A stretch of DNA of 64,000 nt from Planomicrobium sp. YIM 101495 (GCF_009707665.1 NZ_WLZW01000002.1:1-64000); one strand, 5' to 3'; counted from the stretch's first letter, positions 51,399 to 60,124 are shown. The notes: generated from the letters alone by a model not told the origin. Numbers and translations are program-made.

Positions 51399-52325
51399 AT
51401 GGATGTTTTGAAGAAGAGCATTATTTTTGTCGGTGGAAAAGGAGGCGTCGGGAAATCAACATCTGCAGCAGCAATCGCATGGAAGGCGGCAGCTGCCGGT
51501 TTTAAGACGCTACTTATCTCGACGGATCCAGCTCATAATGTAGGGGATATTTTCAGCCGGAAAATCGGTGGTGAAATAAAGGAAATCGCTAAAAACTTGC
51601 ATGCCCTGGAAATCGATCCGGCGGTTGAAACAGACAAATACATCAGAAGTGTCAAAGCCAATATTAAAGGAGCGGTTCATTCGCATATGATGGAAGAAGT
51701 GCACCGTCAATTGGACACGGCAAAAGCATCGCCTGGAGCGGACGAGGCCGCGCTATTCGATAAATTGATCCACATCATTCTGGAAGAACGGCAGCACTTC
51801 GACAAATTGGTTTTCGATACGGCTCCGACCGGTCACACGATCCGCCTTTTGACGCTACCTGAACTGATGGGCGTCTGGATCGAAGGGCTGCTTGAGAAGC
51901 GCCGGAAAACGAATGCCAATTACACGCAACTCCTGAATGACGGAGAACCGCGCGAAGATCCGATTTACGATGTGCTCCGGGAGCGGCAGGAGCGTTTTTC
52001 GAAAGCGCGTGAAGTGCTGCTGGATGACGAGTTGACGGGCTTTATTTTCGTCTTGAATCCGGAGCGGCTGCCGATTTTGGAAACGCAGAAAGCGCTTGAG
52101 CTGCTGCATAAATACCAATTGCATGTAAATACGCTGATCGTCAATAAAGTCTTGCCTGAAGAAGCGGATGGAGCGTTTTTGAAGGAGCGGAAAAAGCACG
52201 AAAAGCAGTACGTCAAACAGATCGAGGAAACGTTCCCGAAGCAACAGCTGATCTACGTTCCATTATTCTCGCGGGACATTGTCGATAAGCAGCACTTAAC
52301 ATTATACAGTGAATTTTTGCAGTGA
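51399..52325 (+). CDS. ArsA/GET3-family ATPase
   Basis: A 308-residue single-domain ATPase of the ArsA/GET3 class. The deviant Walker A is GGKGGVGKST (12-21), switch I STDPAHNVGD (41-50), and the A-loop/switch II DTAPTGHTIRLLTLPELM (140-157); ANYTQLLND and a helical subdomain follow. Eukaryotic GET3 targets tail-anchored membrane proteins and ArsA drives arsenite export; no ars genes are nearby, and the partner here appears to be the Cys-Cys-ending protein and CstA. A chaperone or targeting role for CstA is a hypothesis only. Confidence 0.88.
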   Translation: MDVLKKSIIFVGGKGGVGKSTSAAAIAWKAAAAGFKTLLISTDPAHNVGDIFSRKIGGEIKEIAKNLHALEIDPAVETDKYIRSVKANIKGAVHSHMMEEVHRQLDTAKASPGADEAALFDKLIHIILEERQHFDKLVFDTAPTGHTIRLLTLPELMGVWIEGLLEKRRKTNANYTQLLNDGEPREDPIYDVLRERQERFSKAREVLLDDELTGFIFVLNPERLPILETQKALELLHKYQLHVNTLIVNKVLPEEADGAFLKERKKHEKQYVKQIEETFPKQQLIYVPLFSRDIVDKQHLTLYSEFLQ

Positions 52326-52327
52326 AG

Positions 52328-52374
52328 CAGACGCTTCCGATCCGAATTGCTCGGGTTGGAAGCGTCTGTTTTTT
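52328..52374. terminator. Terminator between convergent genes
   Basis: CAGACGCTTCC../..GGAAGCGTCTG hairpin followed by six T. Confidence 0.85.
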
Positions 52375-52381
52375 AAAATGG

Positions 52382-52825
52382 TTATTCGATTTCATACGTC
52401 GTCTCGGCTTCGAATGACGGCCCTTCTTCAGGCGTCAGCCAAGCGGTAAGCATGTAAGTGCCCGGTTCCAGTTCAAGCGGTGGGACCTCGAAGTCATAAG
52501 TGAGCACTTCCCCAGCTCCAACGGTCTGTTCGCTGAGCGCTTGAGTGAACATCGCGGTCGAGGAGAAGAGATACACTTCTTCACCGGCTTCATTCGTCAA
52601 GGAATAATCGAACAGCTGACCGCTCGTAAACTGGAACGTCAATGTTTCGGCTGTCCCGTTTTCCACGGTGTATCGGTACAAGCTTCCTTCAATTTGCTCT
52701 ACGGTCGCATTCATCTCACCATCTCCTCCGCTTACGGCATCATCCGTCTCTGTATTGTCTGTTCCGCAGGCGGCGAGGACGAGACACCCCGCCACAATCA
52801 AGAGAATGAACAGGATTTTTTTCAT
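52382..52825 (-). CDS. Lipoprotein with BsuPI (proteinase-inhibitor-like) domain
   Basis: A 147-residue lipoprotein. The signal peptide KKILFILLIVAGCLVLAAC ends in the lipobox LAAC with Cys20 as the lipidated residue. After an acidic spacer, a beta-sandwich domain (about 45-147) matches the BsuPI fold of the intracellular proteinase inhibitor: YTVENGTAETLTFQFTSGQLFDYSLTNEAGEEVYLFSSTAMFTQAL and YDFEVPPLELEPGTYMLTAWLT. It may act at the outer face of the membrane. The ribosome binding site AAGGAGG precedes ATG 52825. Confidence 0.85.
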   Translation of the reverse strand: MKKILFILLIVAGCLVLAACGTDNTETDDAVSGGDGEMNATVEQIEGSLYRYTVENGTAETLTFQFTSGQLFDYSLTNEAGEEVYLFSSTAMFTQALSEQTVGAGEVLTYDFEVPPLELEPGTYMLTAWLTPEEGPSFEAETTYEIE

Positions 52826-52961
52826 GTTCCAGACCTCCTTTTTTCCATTGTACTTTAGTAGACCGAGGAAGGCGCGGAAAAGTTACAAGGGCGAGGAGAT
52901 CATTTTGGTCACAGGTGTTCAGGGAAAACAGGGAGTGAAGAAGAGAAATGGAGGAGTTCAA

Positions 52962-53711
52962 ATGAGTAAAACAGCAATCATCACAGGCGGCGGGAGTGGT
53001 CTTGGCCAATCGACCGCGGTACGTATGGCACAGGATGGCATCAATATCGCAGTAGTGGATGTCAGTGAAAAAGGCGGCAACGAAACCGTCGAGCTTGTGA
53101 AAGCAGCCGGTGCAGACGCGATTTTCATCGAAGCGGATGTATCGAAGGCGGAAGAAGTGAAGAACTACGTCGACAAGACGGTCGAACATTTCGGCTCAAT
53201 CGATTATTTCTTCAATAACGCAGGCATTTCCGGCAGCGGCAAATACTTCCTCGAGACAGAAATCAAAGAAATCGAACAGATCGTCGGGATCAACTTGCTC
53301 GGTGCACTGTATGGCCTCCGTTATGTAGCGGAAGTGATGCTGAAAAACGGCGGCGGCTCGATCGTCAATACAGCATCCAGCGCCGGTGTCATCGGACAGG
53401 ATGCCGTGGTCACATATTCAGCGACAAAACACGGTATCGTCGGCATGACGAAAAGTCTGGTCGCGGAATATGCGAAAGACGGCCTGCGTGTGAACGCGGT
53501 CGCACCAGGACCGACAGAAACGCCGATGGTCAAGAAATTCTTCGCGGACAATCCGGAGATGAAAGAAAACGCAACGGGCGGCATCCCGCAAAAACGTCTC
53601 GGAACACCAGAGGAAGTGGCGGAGCTCGTGACATTCCTCTTGACGTCGAAAGCCCAGTACATCAACGGCGAAGTAATCCGGATCGACGGCGGCTTTACGA
53701 GTACGAAGTAA
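52962..53711 (+). CDS. SDR-family oxidoreductase
   Basis: A 249-residue classical short-chain dehydrogenase. TGGGSGLGQSTA lies at about 9-20, NNAGISGSG near 90, the Ser in NTASSAGVIG, YSATKHG near 156, and the GGFTSTK end. The length and pattern fit 3-oxoacyl or glucose-dehydrogenase-like SDRs; the substrate cannot be read. ATG 52962 follows GGAGG. It stands alone; the intergenic repeat cluster B follows it. Confidence 0.85.
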   Translation: MSKTAIITGGGSGLGQSTAVRMAQDGINIAVVDVSEKGGNETVELVKAAGADAIFIEADVSKAEEVKNYVDKTVEHFGSIDYFFNNAGISGSGKYFLETEIKEIEQIVGINLLGALYGLRYVAEVMLKNGGGSIVNTASSAGVIGQDAVVTYSATKHGIVGMTKSLVAEYAKDGLRVNAVAPGPTETPMVKKFFADNPEMKENATGGIPQKRLGTPEEVAELVTFLLTSKAQYINGEVIRIDGGFTSTK

Positions 53712-53735
53712 GGGGGCATTTTGTTATTCGTCTAC

Positions 53736-53930
53736 GAGATTTAACGGTAAAAATTCCTGTTATTCGAGGCGGAGGGGCGAAATTAGCTCCAATAAGGGTA
53801 AAATCTACCCTTATCGGCCTCAGAAGTGGGAAAATGATCGACTTTTCATGAAATAGCGGTAAAAATTCCTGCTATTTCAGTCTGAAATAGCGCACATTGC
53901 AAAATAAGGGTAAAATCTACCCCTATTTCA
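53736..53930 (+). repeat. Intergenic palindromic repeat cluster B
   Basis: It contains, in order, TTTAACGGTAAAAATTCCTGTTATT, AATAAGGGTAAAATCTACCCTTATC, AAATAGCGGTAAAAATTCCTGCTATTT and AAATAAGGGTAAAATCTACCCCTATTT, each a hairpin. Positions 53857-53928 are identical to 59328-59399, a 72-base direct repeat flanking the kinase-regulator-ABC module. Apart from the repeats and the terminator at 53943, nothing is seen between 53712 and 54092. Confidence 0.85.
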
Positions 53931-53942
53931 CAACACACAGAA

Positions 53943-53980
53943 CAAAAAGTAGCCGCTCGATTATTGAGGGGCTGCTTTTC
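53943..53980 (+). terminator. Terminator after repeat cluster B
   Basis: AAAAGTAGCCGCTC/GAGGGGCTGCTTTT hairpin with T run. A similar hairpin follows repeat cluster C at 59416. Confidence 0.7.
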
Positions 53981-54092
53981 TAATGGCTTTCATAAAAAGT
54001 GCGCGCGGAATAAATCGTTTCATAGGCGGCTTGTCATTCTTCCAGTTTCCTTTAGAATTAATAGAAAAGTGTGAACGGGGAGGAAACGGAAG

Positions 54093-55283
54093 ATGCACAC
54101 ATACTGGAAGTGGCTTTTGCTTTTGGCTGTCTCCTGGGTCATGGCATCGGTACATGACGATTTCGGTGCACTTGAGCTGGCCGGCTCTGCTTTGTTTTTC
54201 GGCTTGTTCTTCCTGATGCCGCTTCTTGCGAAGAAGCCATTACAGGCAGTACTCACCCTTTCTTTTGCGTCGGTCATCGCACTCGCCGTTTTTTGGCCGG
54301 AAGCAGGAGCGGAACCGAATCCATATCCGCTTCTCATCTTTTCCATTTTGGCAGGGAAAGCGGTGTACCGGCTTCCTCCGAAGTATGCCATCACAATCGG
54401 TGCTTTATTGTTCATCGGCACAGGGGTTCCGGCGGTGCAGGGGGATTCTGTGTTCCCACCGATTTTCCTTGCCCTGTATGCAAGTCTGCTTGCGGCTGTT
54501 TTCACACTTTATAAGCGCCAGCAAATGAAGACAGAGGCAGACGAGCAGCGGACAGAAGCGCTGCTTGTCGAATACCGGAAGATGAAGCGGCGTATCCGGA
54601 CAGACGAGCAAGCGGCGAGGCAGCAAGAGCGTACGCAGATCGCCCGCGATATCCATGATTCGGTGGGCCATAAGCTGACGGCCCTCCTGATGCAGCTCGA
54701 GATGTTCCGGATGCAGGCGGAAGGTGAGACGGCTGAACAGCTGAAGCAGCTGAAAGCATTGACGAAAGAAAGCCTTGAAGAGACGCGGAGTGCCGTGAAG
54801 ACGCTGAAGCAGGATGAAGAAGGCGGTGTGGCAGCGATCATCAGCCTGATCCGCCAACTGGAGGCGGAAAGCTTCCTGCGCATCCAATTTTCCGTGAAGT
54901 CCGGCGCACTGTCTGCGCAACTCGGGAATCAGGAATTGATCATCGTCTACCGGATGGTCCAGGAAGCGCTGACGAACGTCATGCGTCACAGCAAAGTCAA
55001 AGAAGCGGAAATCATTTTCGAATCGCCGGGCGGCACTGTATTCCGGTTCACCGTGCGCAACCCGTTGAGAGAGCCGATCGAGTTCTGTGAAGGGTTCGGC
55101 TTGGGGGCGATGCGTGAGCGGATCGAGCAGGCGGGCGGACGGTTCGAGGCAGGGCCACGCGGCAAAGAGTTTGTGGTTGAAGGCACACTGCCGTTACTCG
55201 TGAAGAGGGGGGAACAGGATGATTCGGATTTTACTGGCGGAAGATCAGGCGATGGTCCGGCAAGGATTGAAGATGATGATTGA
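54093..55283 (+). CDS. Sensor histidine kinase (HPK7-type, LnrJ-like)
   Basis: A 396-residue sensor. Five or so N-terminal helices (about 5-140) have no large extracellular domain, fitting an intramembrane-sensing kinase. A coiled coil (about 142-180) leads to the HisKA_3 phosphoacceptor His188 in RTQIARDIHDSVGHKLTALLMQLEM, and the HATPase domain holds IVYRMVQEALTNVMRHS and GFGLGAMRERIEQAGG. Its stop lies 65 bases inside the response-regulator gene; one extra G in the run of six near 55207 would end it at TGA overlapping the next ATG, so the last about 20 residues may be non-native. In position it matches LnrJ of the linearmycin system. Confidence 0.88.
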   Translation: MHTYWKWLLLLAVSWVMASVHDDFGALELAGSALFFGLFFLMPLLAKKPLQAVLTLSFASVIALAVFWPEAGAEPNPYPLLIFSILAGKAVYRLPPKYAITIGALLFIGTGVPAVQGDSVFPPIFLALYASLLAAVFTLYKRQQMKTEADEQRTEALLVEYRKMKRRIRTDEQAARQQERTQIARDIHDSVGHKLTALLMQLEMFRMQAEGETAEQLKQLKALTKESLEETRSAVKTLKQDEEGGVAAIISLIRQLEAESFLRIQFSVKSGALSAQLGNQELIIVYRMVQEALTNVMRHSKVKEAEIIFESPGGTVFRFTVRNPLREPIEFCEGFGLGAMRERIEQAGGRFEAGPRGKEFVVEGTLPLLVKRGEQDDSDFTGGRSGDGPARIEDDD

Positions 55284-55851
55284 AGCGGAAGCGGATATGC
55301 AAGTGACCGGCGAAGCGGCGAACGGACTGCAAGCGATCACCTTGTGTGAAAGGCAGAAGTTCGATGTCGTGCTGATGGACATCCGGATGCCGGTCATGGA
55401 CGGGTTGCAAGCAGCAAGAATCGCTCTGTCACGCTGGCCGGCACTGAAAGTGCTCATTTTGACGACGTTCAATGACGACGAATATGCACTGGCTGCACTG
55501 CAGGGAGGCGCAAGCGGCTATTTGCTGAAAGATGCGGATGCCGAAGAGCTGACGCGCGCCATCCGCAGCTGCCTGGCTGGCGGACTTGTGCTCGAGGACC
55601 ATGTCGCTGCGAATATTTTGCCGAAGCTGATCCGGGGAAAGACGGAGCAGGCGGTGGATGAAAATTTGACCGGGCGGGAACTTGATATCATCAGGCGGAT
55701 CGGCGAAGGGCGGAGCAACCGGGAGATAGCGGCAGAGCTTGCCTTGTCGGTCGGCACGGTGAAGAATCACATCAGTGTCATTTTGGATAAACTGGAGCTG
55801 CGTGACCGGACGCAAGTCGCCATTTATGCGATCCGGAGCGGCATCGTCTGA
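55219..55851 (+). CDS. LuxR/NarL-type response regulator (LnrK-like)
   Basis: A 210-residue regulator. The receiver domain (1-120) has acidic residues E8-D9, phosphoacceptor D54 in VVLMDIRMPVMDG, Thr in LILTTF and Lys in YLLKDA. The C-terminal GerE helix-turn-helix (about 148-208) reads LTGRELDIIRRIGEGRSNREIAAELALSVGTVKNHISVILDKL. It is probably phosphorylated by the overlapping kinase and activates the ABC genes that start 116 bases downstream. The ribosome binding site GGGGGGAACAGG precedes the ATG. Confidence 0.92.
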   Translation: MIRILLAEDQAMVRQGLKMMIEAEADMQVTGEAANGLQAITLCERQKFDVVLMDIRMPVMDGLQAARIALSRWPALKVLILTTFNDDEYALAALQGGASGYLLKDADAEELTRAIRSCLAGGLVLEDHVAANILPKLIRGKTEQAVDENLTGRELDIIRRIGEGRSNREIAAELALSVGTVKNHISVILDKLELRDRTQVAIYAIRSGIV

Positions 55852-55966
55852 AGGCATGTGACGGAAGTCATGCCAATTCGATAAAGTGATGACTGAAGGC
55901 AGTGTGCACCCTGCCTTCTTTTTTATACATTGGAATCACAAAGCAGGACGGAAGGAATGAGCGAGC

Positions 55967-56899
55967 ATGCTGGAAACAGAAGAAATCGGCAAAGTGTTCA
56001 AAGGAAAGGCAGCGGTGGAAGGGGTCAATCTGTATATGGAGGCGGGGGAAGCAGTGGGGCTGCTTGGGCCGAACGGAGCCGGCAAGTCGACCACGATCTC
56101 GATGATTTCGACGCTCTTGAAACCGACTTCAGGTGATGTGCGGCTGAACGGCAAAAGTGTCACCAAAGATCCGGGAAGCATCAGACGGGTACTCGGCATG
56201 GTGCCGCAGGAAATCGCCTTGTACGAAGAATTATCCGCTTATGAGAATCTGAAATTTTTCGGGCGCATCTACGGGTTGTCCGGAAGAGCGCTCGAACAGT
56301 CGATCGGACAGGTGCTGGAGATGGTGGGGCTCACGGACCGGCAGAAAGAAGTGGTCAAAACCTATTCCGGCGGGATGAAGCGGCGCGTCAATATTGCGGC
56401 TGCCATGCTGCACGAGCCGGAAATCCTCATCATGGATGAACCGACCGTCGGCATCGATCCGCAATCAAGGAGCCATATCCTCGAGATGGTGCGCAAGCTG
56501 AACAAGGAAAAAGGGGTGGCCGTCCTCTACACGAGCCACTACATGGAAGAAGTGGAGCGGTTATGCGACCGTGTCTACATCATGGACCATGGCAAAGTGA
56601 TTGCAGCCGGTACTGCGGAAGAGCTGAAAAGCATTCTTTCGAGCGAAGAGACGATTCTGATCGAATTGGACCGGGCATACCCGGACTTTACAAAAGAACT
56701 GCAGGCAATGGAAGCGATCAAACAAGCCACCGAAACCGAAAATGGTATAAAGCTGATTGTTCCAAAAGGCAGCCGGGTGCTTGGAAGCATCTTTCAGATA
56801 TCTGAGCGGCATCAGGCGCAGGTGCTGAATGTAGCTGTGCAGACACCTTCTCTTGAAGATGTCTTCCTGCATTTAACTGGCCGAAAACTAAGGGATTGA
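55967..56899 (+). CDS. ABC transporter ATP-binding protein (LnrL-like)
   Basis: A 310-residue ATPase of the antibiotic-exporter class. Walker [10 protein letters not shown] (about 35-43), signature [15 protein letters not shown] (about 132-146), Walker [15 protein letters not shown] (about 152-165), and [11 protein letters not shown]. The C-terminal regulatory stretch ends [18 protein letters not shown], typical of the DrrA group. It partners the next two permease genes. Together with the kinase and regulator upstream this matches B. subtilis lnrJK-lnrLMN (linearmycin/polyene resistance). Confidence 0.9.
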   Translation: MLETEEIGKVFKGKAAVEGVNLYMEAGEAVGLLGPNGAGKSTTISMISTLLKPTSGDVRLNGKSVTKDPGSIRRVLGMVPQEIALYEELSAYENLKFFGRIYGLSGRALEQSIGQVLEMVGLTDRQKEVVKTYSGGMKRRVNIAAAMLHEPEILIMDEPTVGIDPQSRSHILEMVRKLNKEKGVAVLYTSHYMEEVERLCDRVYIMDHGKVIAAGTAEELKSILSSEETILIELDRAYPDFTKELQAMEAIKQATETENGIKLIVPKGSRVLGSIFQISERHQAQVLNVAVQTPSLEDVFLHLTGRKLRD

Positions 56900-56911
56900 G
56901 GAGGAACGGGC

Positions 56912-58189
56912 ATGGGCGCTTTTTTGAAAAAAGATATTATTGTCCTGCTCCGCGACCGGACGGAACTGCTGGTCCTGCTTGTGATGCCCTTCATCCTGAC
57001 GGTCATCCTGGGATTTGCCTTGAGCGGACTGCTCGGCGGGAATGCAGCAGTGCTGGAAATGGAAGTGGCAATCGTCGATGAAGACGACCGCGAAGCAGGA
57101 GCGGCACAAATAGAGGCTGCGATTGCAGACCGGGAAATACCGGAGCAGGCGAAGCGGGAACTGCTTGCGGCAGTGCAGGCAATGATGCCGTCTGTGCTGC
57201 TTGACGGTTTACTCGAAAGCGGAGAAGTGGCAGCACTTGTAACGACTGTGGAGATGGAGGCGGAAGATGCACAGCAAGCGCTTCGGGATGAACAAATTGC
57301 AGCCGTTCTGACCATTCCGCAACACTTCACGGAAGAGTTTCTTCGAAAGGCTTTATTGGACGAAGGAAGCGGAAGCGAATTGCAAGTAACGATTTCCGAC
57401 TTTGCTTCCACACAGGCTGACGTATTCTATACCATCCTGGATGAATTCGCTTGGACATTAAATTACGAAACGGCTCTGGCACAGGCTGCAGCAGAATCCG
57501 GGCTTGCTCCAGGAGCACCGATGGAACGGGTGGGCGGCACTGAATCGATCACAGCGGCCAAGCCACTCTCAGCCCTTCAATATTATTCGATCGGCATGGC
57601 CGCCATGTTTTCGCTGTTTGTCGCCTCCACGATTGCCTCCAAAGCATATGTGGAAAGCTATCAGCATGTGTTTGACCGGATCCTTCTGTCGAACCGGCAT
57701 CCGTTTCTTTATTTGGGCGGCAAAGCGGTATCCGCAGCGATCATCACATTTGGCCAATTGTTTCTTCTATTCGGGCTCGGTGCTTTGCTGTTCGGGACGA
57801 TCGACTTCTTGGATATTCGCATGTGGATAGGGATAGCACTTGTTTCTGCAATGCTCTCCATCTGTATCGGTGCGATTGCAACCGTTCTGACTTCATTGAC
57901 GCTCCGCTATAATAATGAAACCATCACAACCATCTTTGCCGGAGGGCTTGTCTCAGTTTTCGCCTTTTTGGGCGGCAGCTTCATCCCGGTTGACGGCATG
58001 CCTGAAATCATCCCGCTGCTGGGCGGATGGACACCGAATGGGGCGGCATTGACTGCATACTTGTCATGGATGCAGCATTTGGAATTTGGTTTATTGGTGG
58101 AGCCGCTTGTACGAATCGGAATCATCGCTGTCCTAGCGGCAGCAGCAGGTTTCCTTTTATTTCCGCGGAAGAGGGGGAGTCTGTCATGA
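56912..58189 (+). CDS. ABC-2 type permease (LnrM-like)
   Basis: A 425-residue membrane protein. Helix 1 is LLVLLVMPFILTVILGFALSGLLGG (about 16-40). A large extracytoplasmic domain of about 180 residues follows, with acidic helices (VDEDDREAGAAQIEAAIADREIPEQAKRELL). A block of five helices (about 225-420) ends with FAGGLVSVFAFLGGSFIPVDGMPEIIPLLGGWTPNGAALTAYL, the ABC-2 signature loop. It is one half of the heterodimeric exporter; its stop overlaps the start of the partner by ATGA. Confidence 0.87.
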   Translation: MGAFLKKDIIVLLRDRTELLVLLVMPFILTVILGFALSGLLGGNAAVLEMEVAIVDEDDREAGAAQIEAAIADREIPEQAKRELLAAVQAMMPSVLLDGLLESGEVAALVTTVEMEAEDAQQALRDEQIAAVLTIPQHFTEEFLRKALLDEGSGSELQVTISDFASTQADVFYTILDEFAWTLNYETALAQAAAESGLAPGAPMERVGGTESITAAKPLSALQYYSIGMAAMFSLFVASTIASKAYVESYQHVFDRILLSNRHPFLYLGGKAVSAAIITFGQLFLLFGLGALLFGTIDFLDIRMWIGIALVSAMLSICIGAIATVLTSLTLRYNNETITTIFAGGLVSVFAFLGGSFIPVDGMPEIIPLLGGWTPNGAALTAYLSWMQHLEFGLLVEPLVRIGIIAVLAAAAGFLLFPRKRGSLS

Positions 58190-59286
58190 AATCAGTGTTT
58201 GCACTGCAATGGGTGAGGTTCCGCCGTTCACCTTTCACAGTCATCTCTTTCTTGGTCCTGACAATTGTTTTTGTCTCTTTGATGGCCGGAAACAATCCGG
58301 GTTCAATCGGGACAATCCAGGCTTTTACGGATCCATCGATGACTGATGAAGAAGCGGCAAATTGGATTGCACTTCTTAATGAATCGGGTGAAGTAGCGTT
58401 CGAACTTGCGGATGAAGAGGAAATAAGAAAGGAGGTATCAGAGGGGGATGTCCCACTCGCGGTCCGGCTGTTGAAAGATGATTACCGCATCGTCATCGCA
58501 GCAGATGATGCAAGCCGTTTTGCCGTCGATTCCTATATGAGCCGAATATACCAGGAGGAGCTCGGGATACGTGCTTTGGAAGAGGGGCGGGCCGAAGAAT
58601 TGCGTGAAAAGGTCCAGGAAGGGATGGAAGAACCTGCTCTCGGGCTGAAACGCTCTGTCTTGGGTGAAGAGAAAGATTTCCAGTACGACAACCAATTGCA
58701 GCTATTATTCGGTATGAGCCTGTTTTTCTCGGTTTATACAATCATGTTCAGCATCATGAAATTGGTCGAAGAGAAAAGGAATGGGACATGGGATCGCCTT
58801 ATCCTGTCGCCGCTGCGCAAATGGCAGATCTACCTTGGCCATATGGCATACAGTTTCCTGATCGGCTATGTCCAGATCGTCCTTGTCTTCCTGCTGTTCA
58901 AATTCGTCTTCAATTTTGAGGTGGGTGACCGTTTCGGAGTATTGCTGATCATCACTGCATGTTATACGCTCGCAATCGTTGCCATGTCGATGCTTGTCAT
59001 GGGTCTTGTGACAAGGCCGCAGCAATTGCAGGCGGTCGTACCGATCATCGCGACAGGCATGGCGATGATCGGTGGAGCCTTCTGGCCGATCGAACTCGTC
59101 GAAAATGATTTTCTGATTGCGATCTCCAAATTCTTGCCGATCACTTATGGGTTGGAAGCACTGAAAGGCGTAGCCATCTATAATCATAGCTGGTCTGAAC
59201 TGCTGGAGCCGCTGGCGTTCCTCCTGTTGATTGCAGTCGTCTGTATGGGCATCGGCATCAACTTGATGGAGCGGCGGAAAGCGTGA
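58186..59286 (+). CDS. ABC-2 type permease (LnrN-like)
   Basis: A 366-residue membrane protein with the same layout as its partner: helix 1 RFRRSPFTVISFLVLTIVFVSLMAG (about 10-34), an extracytoplasmic domain (about 35-170), then five helices including LLFGMSLFFSVYTIMFSIMKLVEEKRNGTWDRLILSP and ATGMAMIGGAFWPIELVENDFLIAISKFLPITYGLEAL. The EEKRNGTWDRL coupling segment contacts the ATPase. The start overlaps the preceding gene by 4 bases. It is the last gene of the Lnr-like module. Confidence 0.87.
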   Translation: MKSVFALQWVRFRRSPFTVISFLVLTIVFVSLMAGNNPGSIGTIQAFTDPSMTDEEAANWIALLNESGEVAFELADEEEIRKEVSEGDVPLAVRLLKDDYRIVIAADDASRFAVDSYMSRIYQEELGIRALEEGRAEELREKVQEGMEEPALGLKRSVLGEEKDFQYDNQLQLLFGMSLFFSVYTIMFSIMKLVEEKRNGTWDRLILSPLRKWQIYLGHMAYSFLIGYVQIVLVFLLFKFVFNFEVGDRFGVLLIITACYTLAIVAMSMLVMGLVTRPQQLQAVVPIIATGMAMIGGAFWPIELVENDFLIAISKFLPITYGLEALKGVAIYNHSWSELLEPLAFLLLIAVVCMGIGINLMERRKA

Positions 59287-59321
59287 GATGAAGGTTGTTC
59301 GTTTCGGTTTTCGGCTCCGGG

Positions 59322-59400
59322 ATTTAACGGTAAAAATTCCTGCTATTTCAGTCTGAAATAGCGCACATTGCAAAATAAGGGTAAAATCTACCCCTATTTT
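59322..59400 (+). repeat. Intergenic palindromic repeat cluster C
   Basis: Holds TTTAACGGTAAAAATTCCTGCTATTT and AAATAAGGGTAAAATCTACCCCTATTTT. Positions 59328-59399 are identical to 53857-53928 (72 bases). It sits directly after the last Lnr-like permease gene and is followed by a hairpin like the one after cluster B. Confidence 0.88.
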
Positions 59401-59415
59401 CTACAGCGCCCAAAA

Positions 59416-59453
59416 TGAAAAGCAGCCGCTCCATCATCAAACGACTGCTTTTC
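59416..59453 (+). terminator. Terminator of the Lnr-like module
   Basis: GAAAAGCAGCCG/CGACTGCTTTTC hairpin with T run. Confidence 0.7.
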
Positions 59454-59477
59454 TAATAGTTTCAAAAAATACCAAAT

Positions 59478-59526
59478 GAAAAAAGTCGGCCAGAGCGCTC
59501 CCCGGCGTCTTCTGGTCGACTTTTTG
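59478..59526 (-). terminator. trpEG terminator
   Basis: AAAAAGTCG(G)CCAGA/TCTGG(T)CGACTTTTT hairpin just after the trpG stop; on the minus strand it ends in a T run. Confidence 0.8.
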
Positions 59527-59530
59527 GATT

Positions 59531-60124
59531 TTACACGTTTGCCGCATGAGTCCGGATCACCGTCGACACGAAACGGGCGAGCAGCCCGTCTCCGTCCGGC
59601 GTACCAATAGATTCCGGATGGAACTGCAAGCCGAAAACAGGGAAGTCCCGGTGCCGGATTGCCATGAGCGCGCCGTCATCGAGCGCTTCCGCCTGGATTT
59701 CCAGACAGTCGGGCAGCGACGCTTTATCGACCGTCAGAGAATGGTAGCGCATGACAGGGAGCGGATCAGTTATCCCTTCGAACAAGTCCGTCCCGCGATG
59801 CGAAATACCGGAAACTTTGCCGTGGCGGATTGCAGGCGCTTCGATGACGTGCCCGCCGAAGGCTTGAGCGAGCAGCTGCTGGCCGAGACAGATGCCGAGT
59901 AGTGGGAGCTCCCCGTGGAATTCCCGGATCAGCTCGAGCGATTCCGGATAAGCGGAAGGGCGACCGGGACCGGGTGACAGGATGATCGCTTGCGGGTCTT
60001 TCCGCCGGATGTCGTCCAGTGTCAAATCACCGTAGCGGCACACTTCGACTCGTTCACCGAGCGAAGCGACAGACTGATAAATGTTATATGTGAATGAATC
60101 GTAATGGTCGATGATGAGAATCAT
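59531..60124 (-). CDS. trpG: Anthranilate synthase component II (glutamine amidotransferase)
   Basis: A 197-residue class I glutamine amidotransferase giving ammonia to TrpE. The nucleophile Cys79 is in LLGICLGQQLL, and the His-Glu pair is H169/E171 in LQFHPES; DHYDSFTYN begins the protein and SPGPGRP follows. In Bacillus the same subunit can also serve aminodeoxychorismate synthase (PabA), so a shared role is possible. It overlaps trpE by 4 bases (ATGA). Confidence 0.92.
   Translation of the reverse strand: MILIIDHYDSFTYNIYQSVASLGERVEVCRYGDLTLDDIRRKDPQAIILSPGPGRPSAYPESLELIREFHGELPLLGICLGQQLLAQAFGGHVIEAPAIRHGKVSGISHRGTDLFEGITDPLPVMRYHSLTVDKASLPDCLEIQAEALDDGALMAIRHRDFPVFGLQFHPESIGTPDGDGLLARFVSTVIRTHAANV

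Noticed and set aside
51399..52325. Arsenite pump ATPase ArsA
   Set aside because: No arsB, arsR, arsD or acr3 gene is present, and the protein has one ATPase domain with neighbours of a different kind.
53857..59399. Insertion-sequence-bounded composite transposon
   Set aside because: No transposase or terminal inverted repeats are seen; the bordering sequences are short intergenic hairpin repeats.
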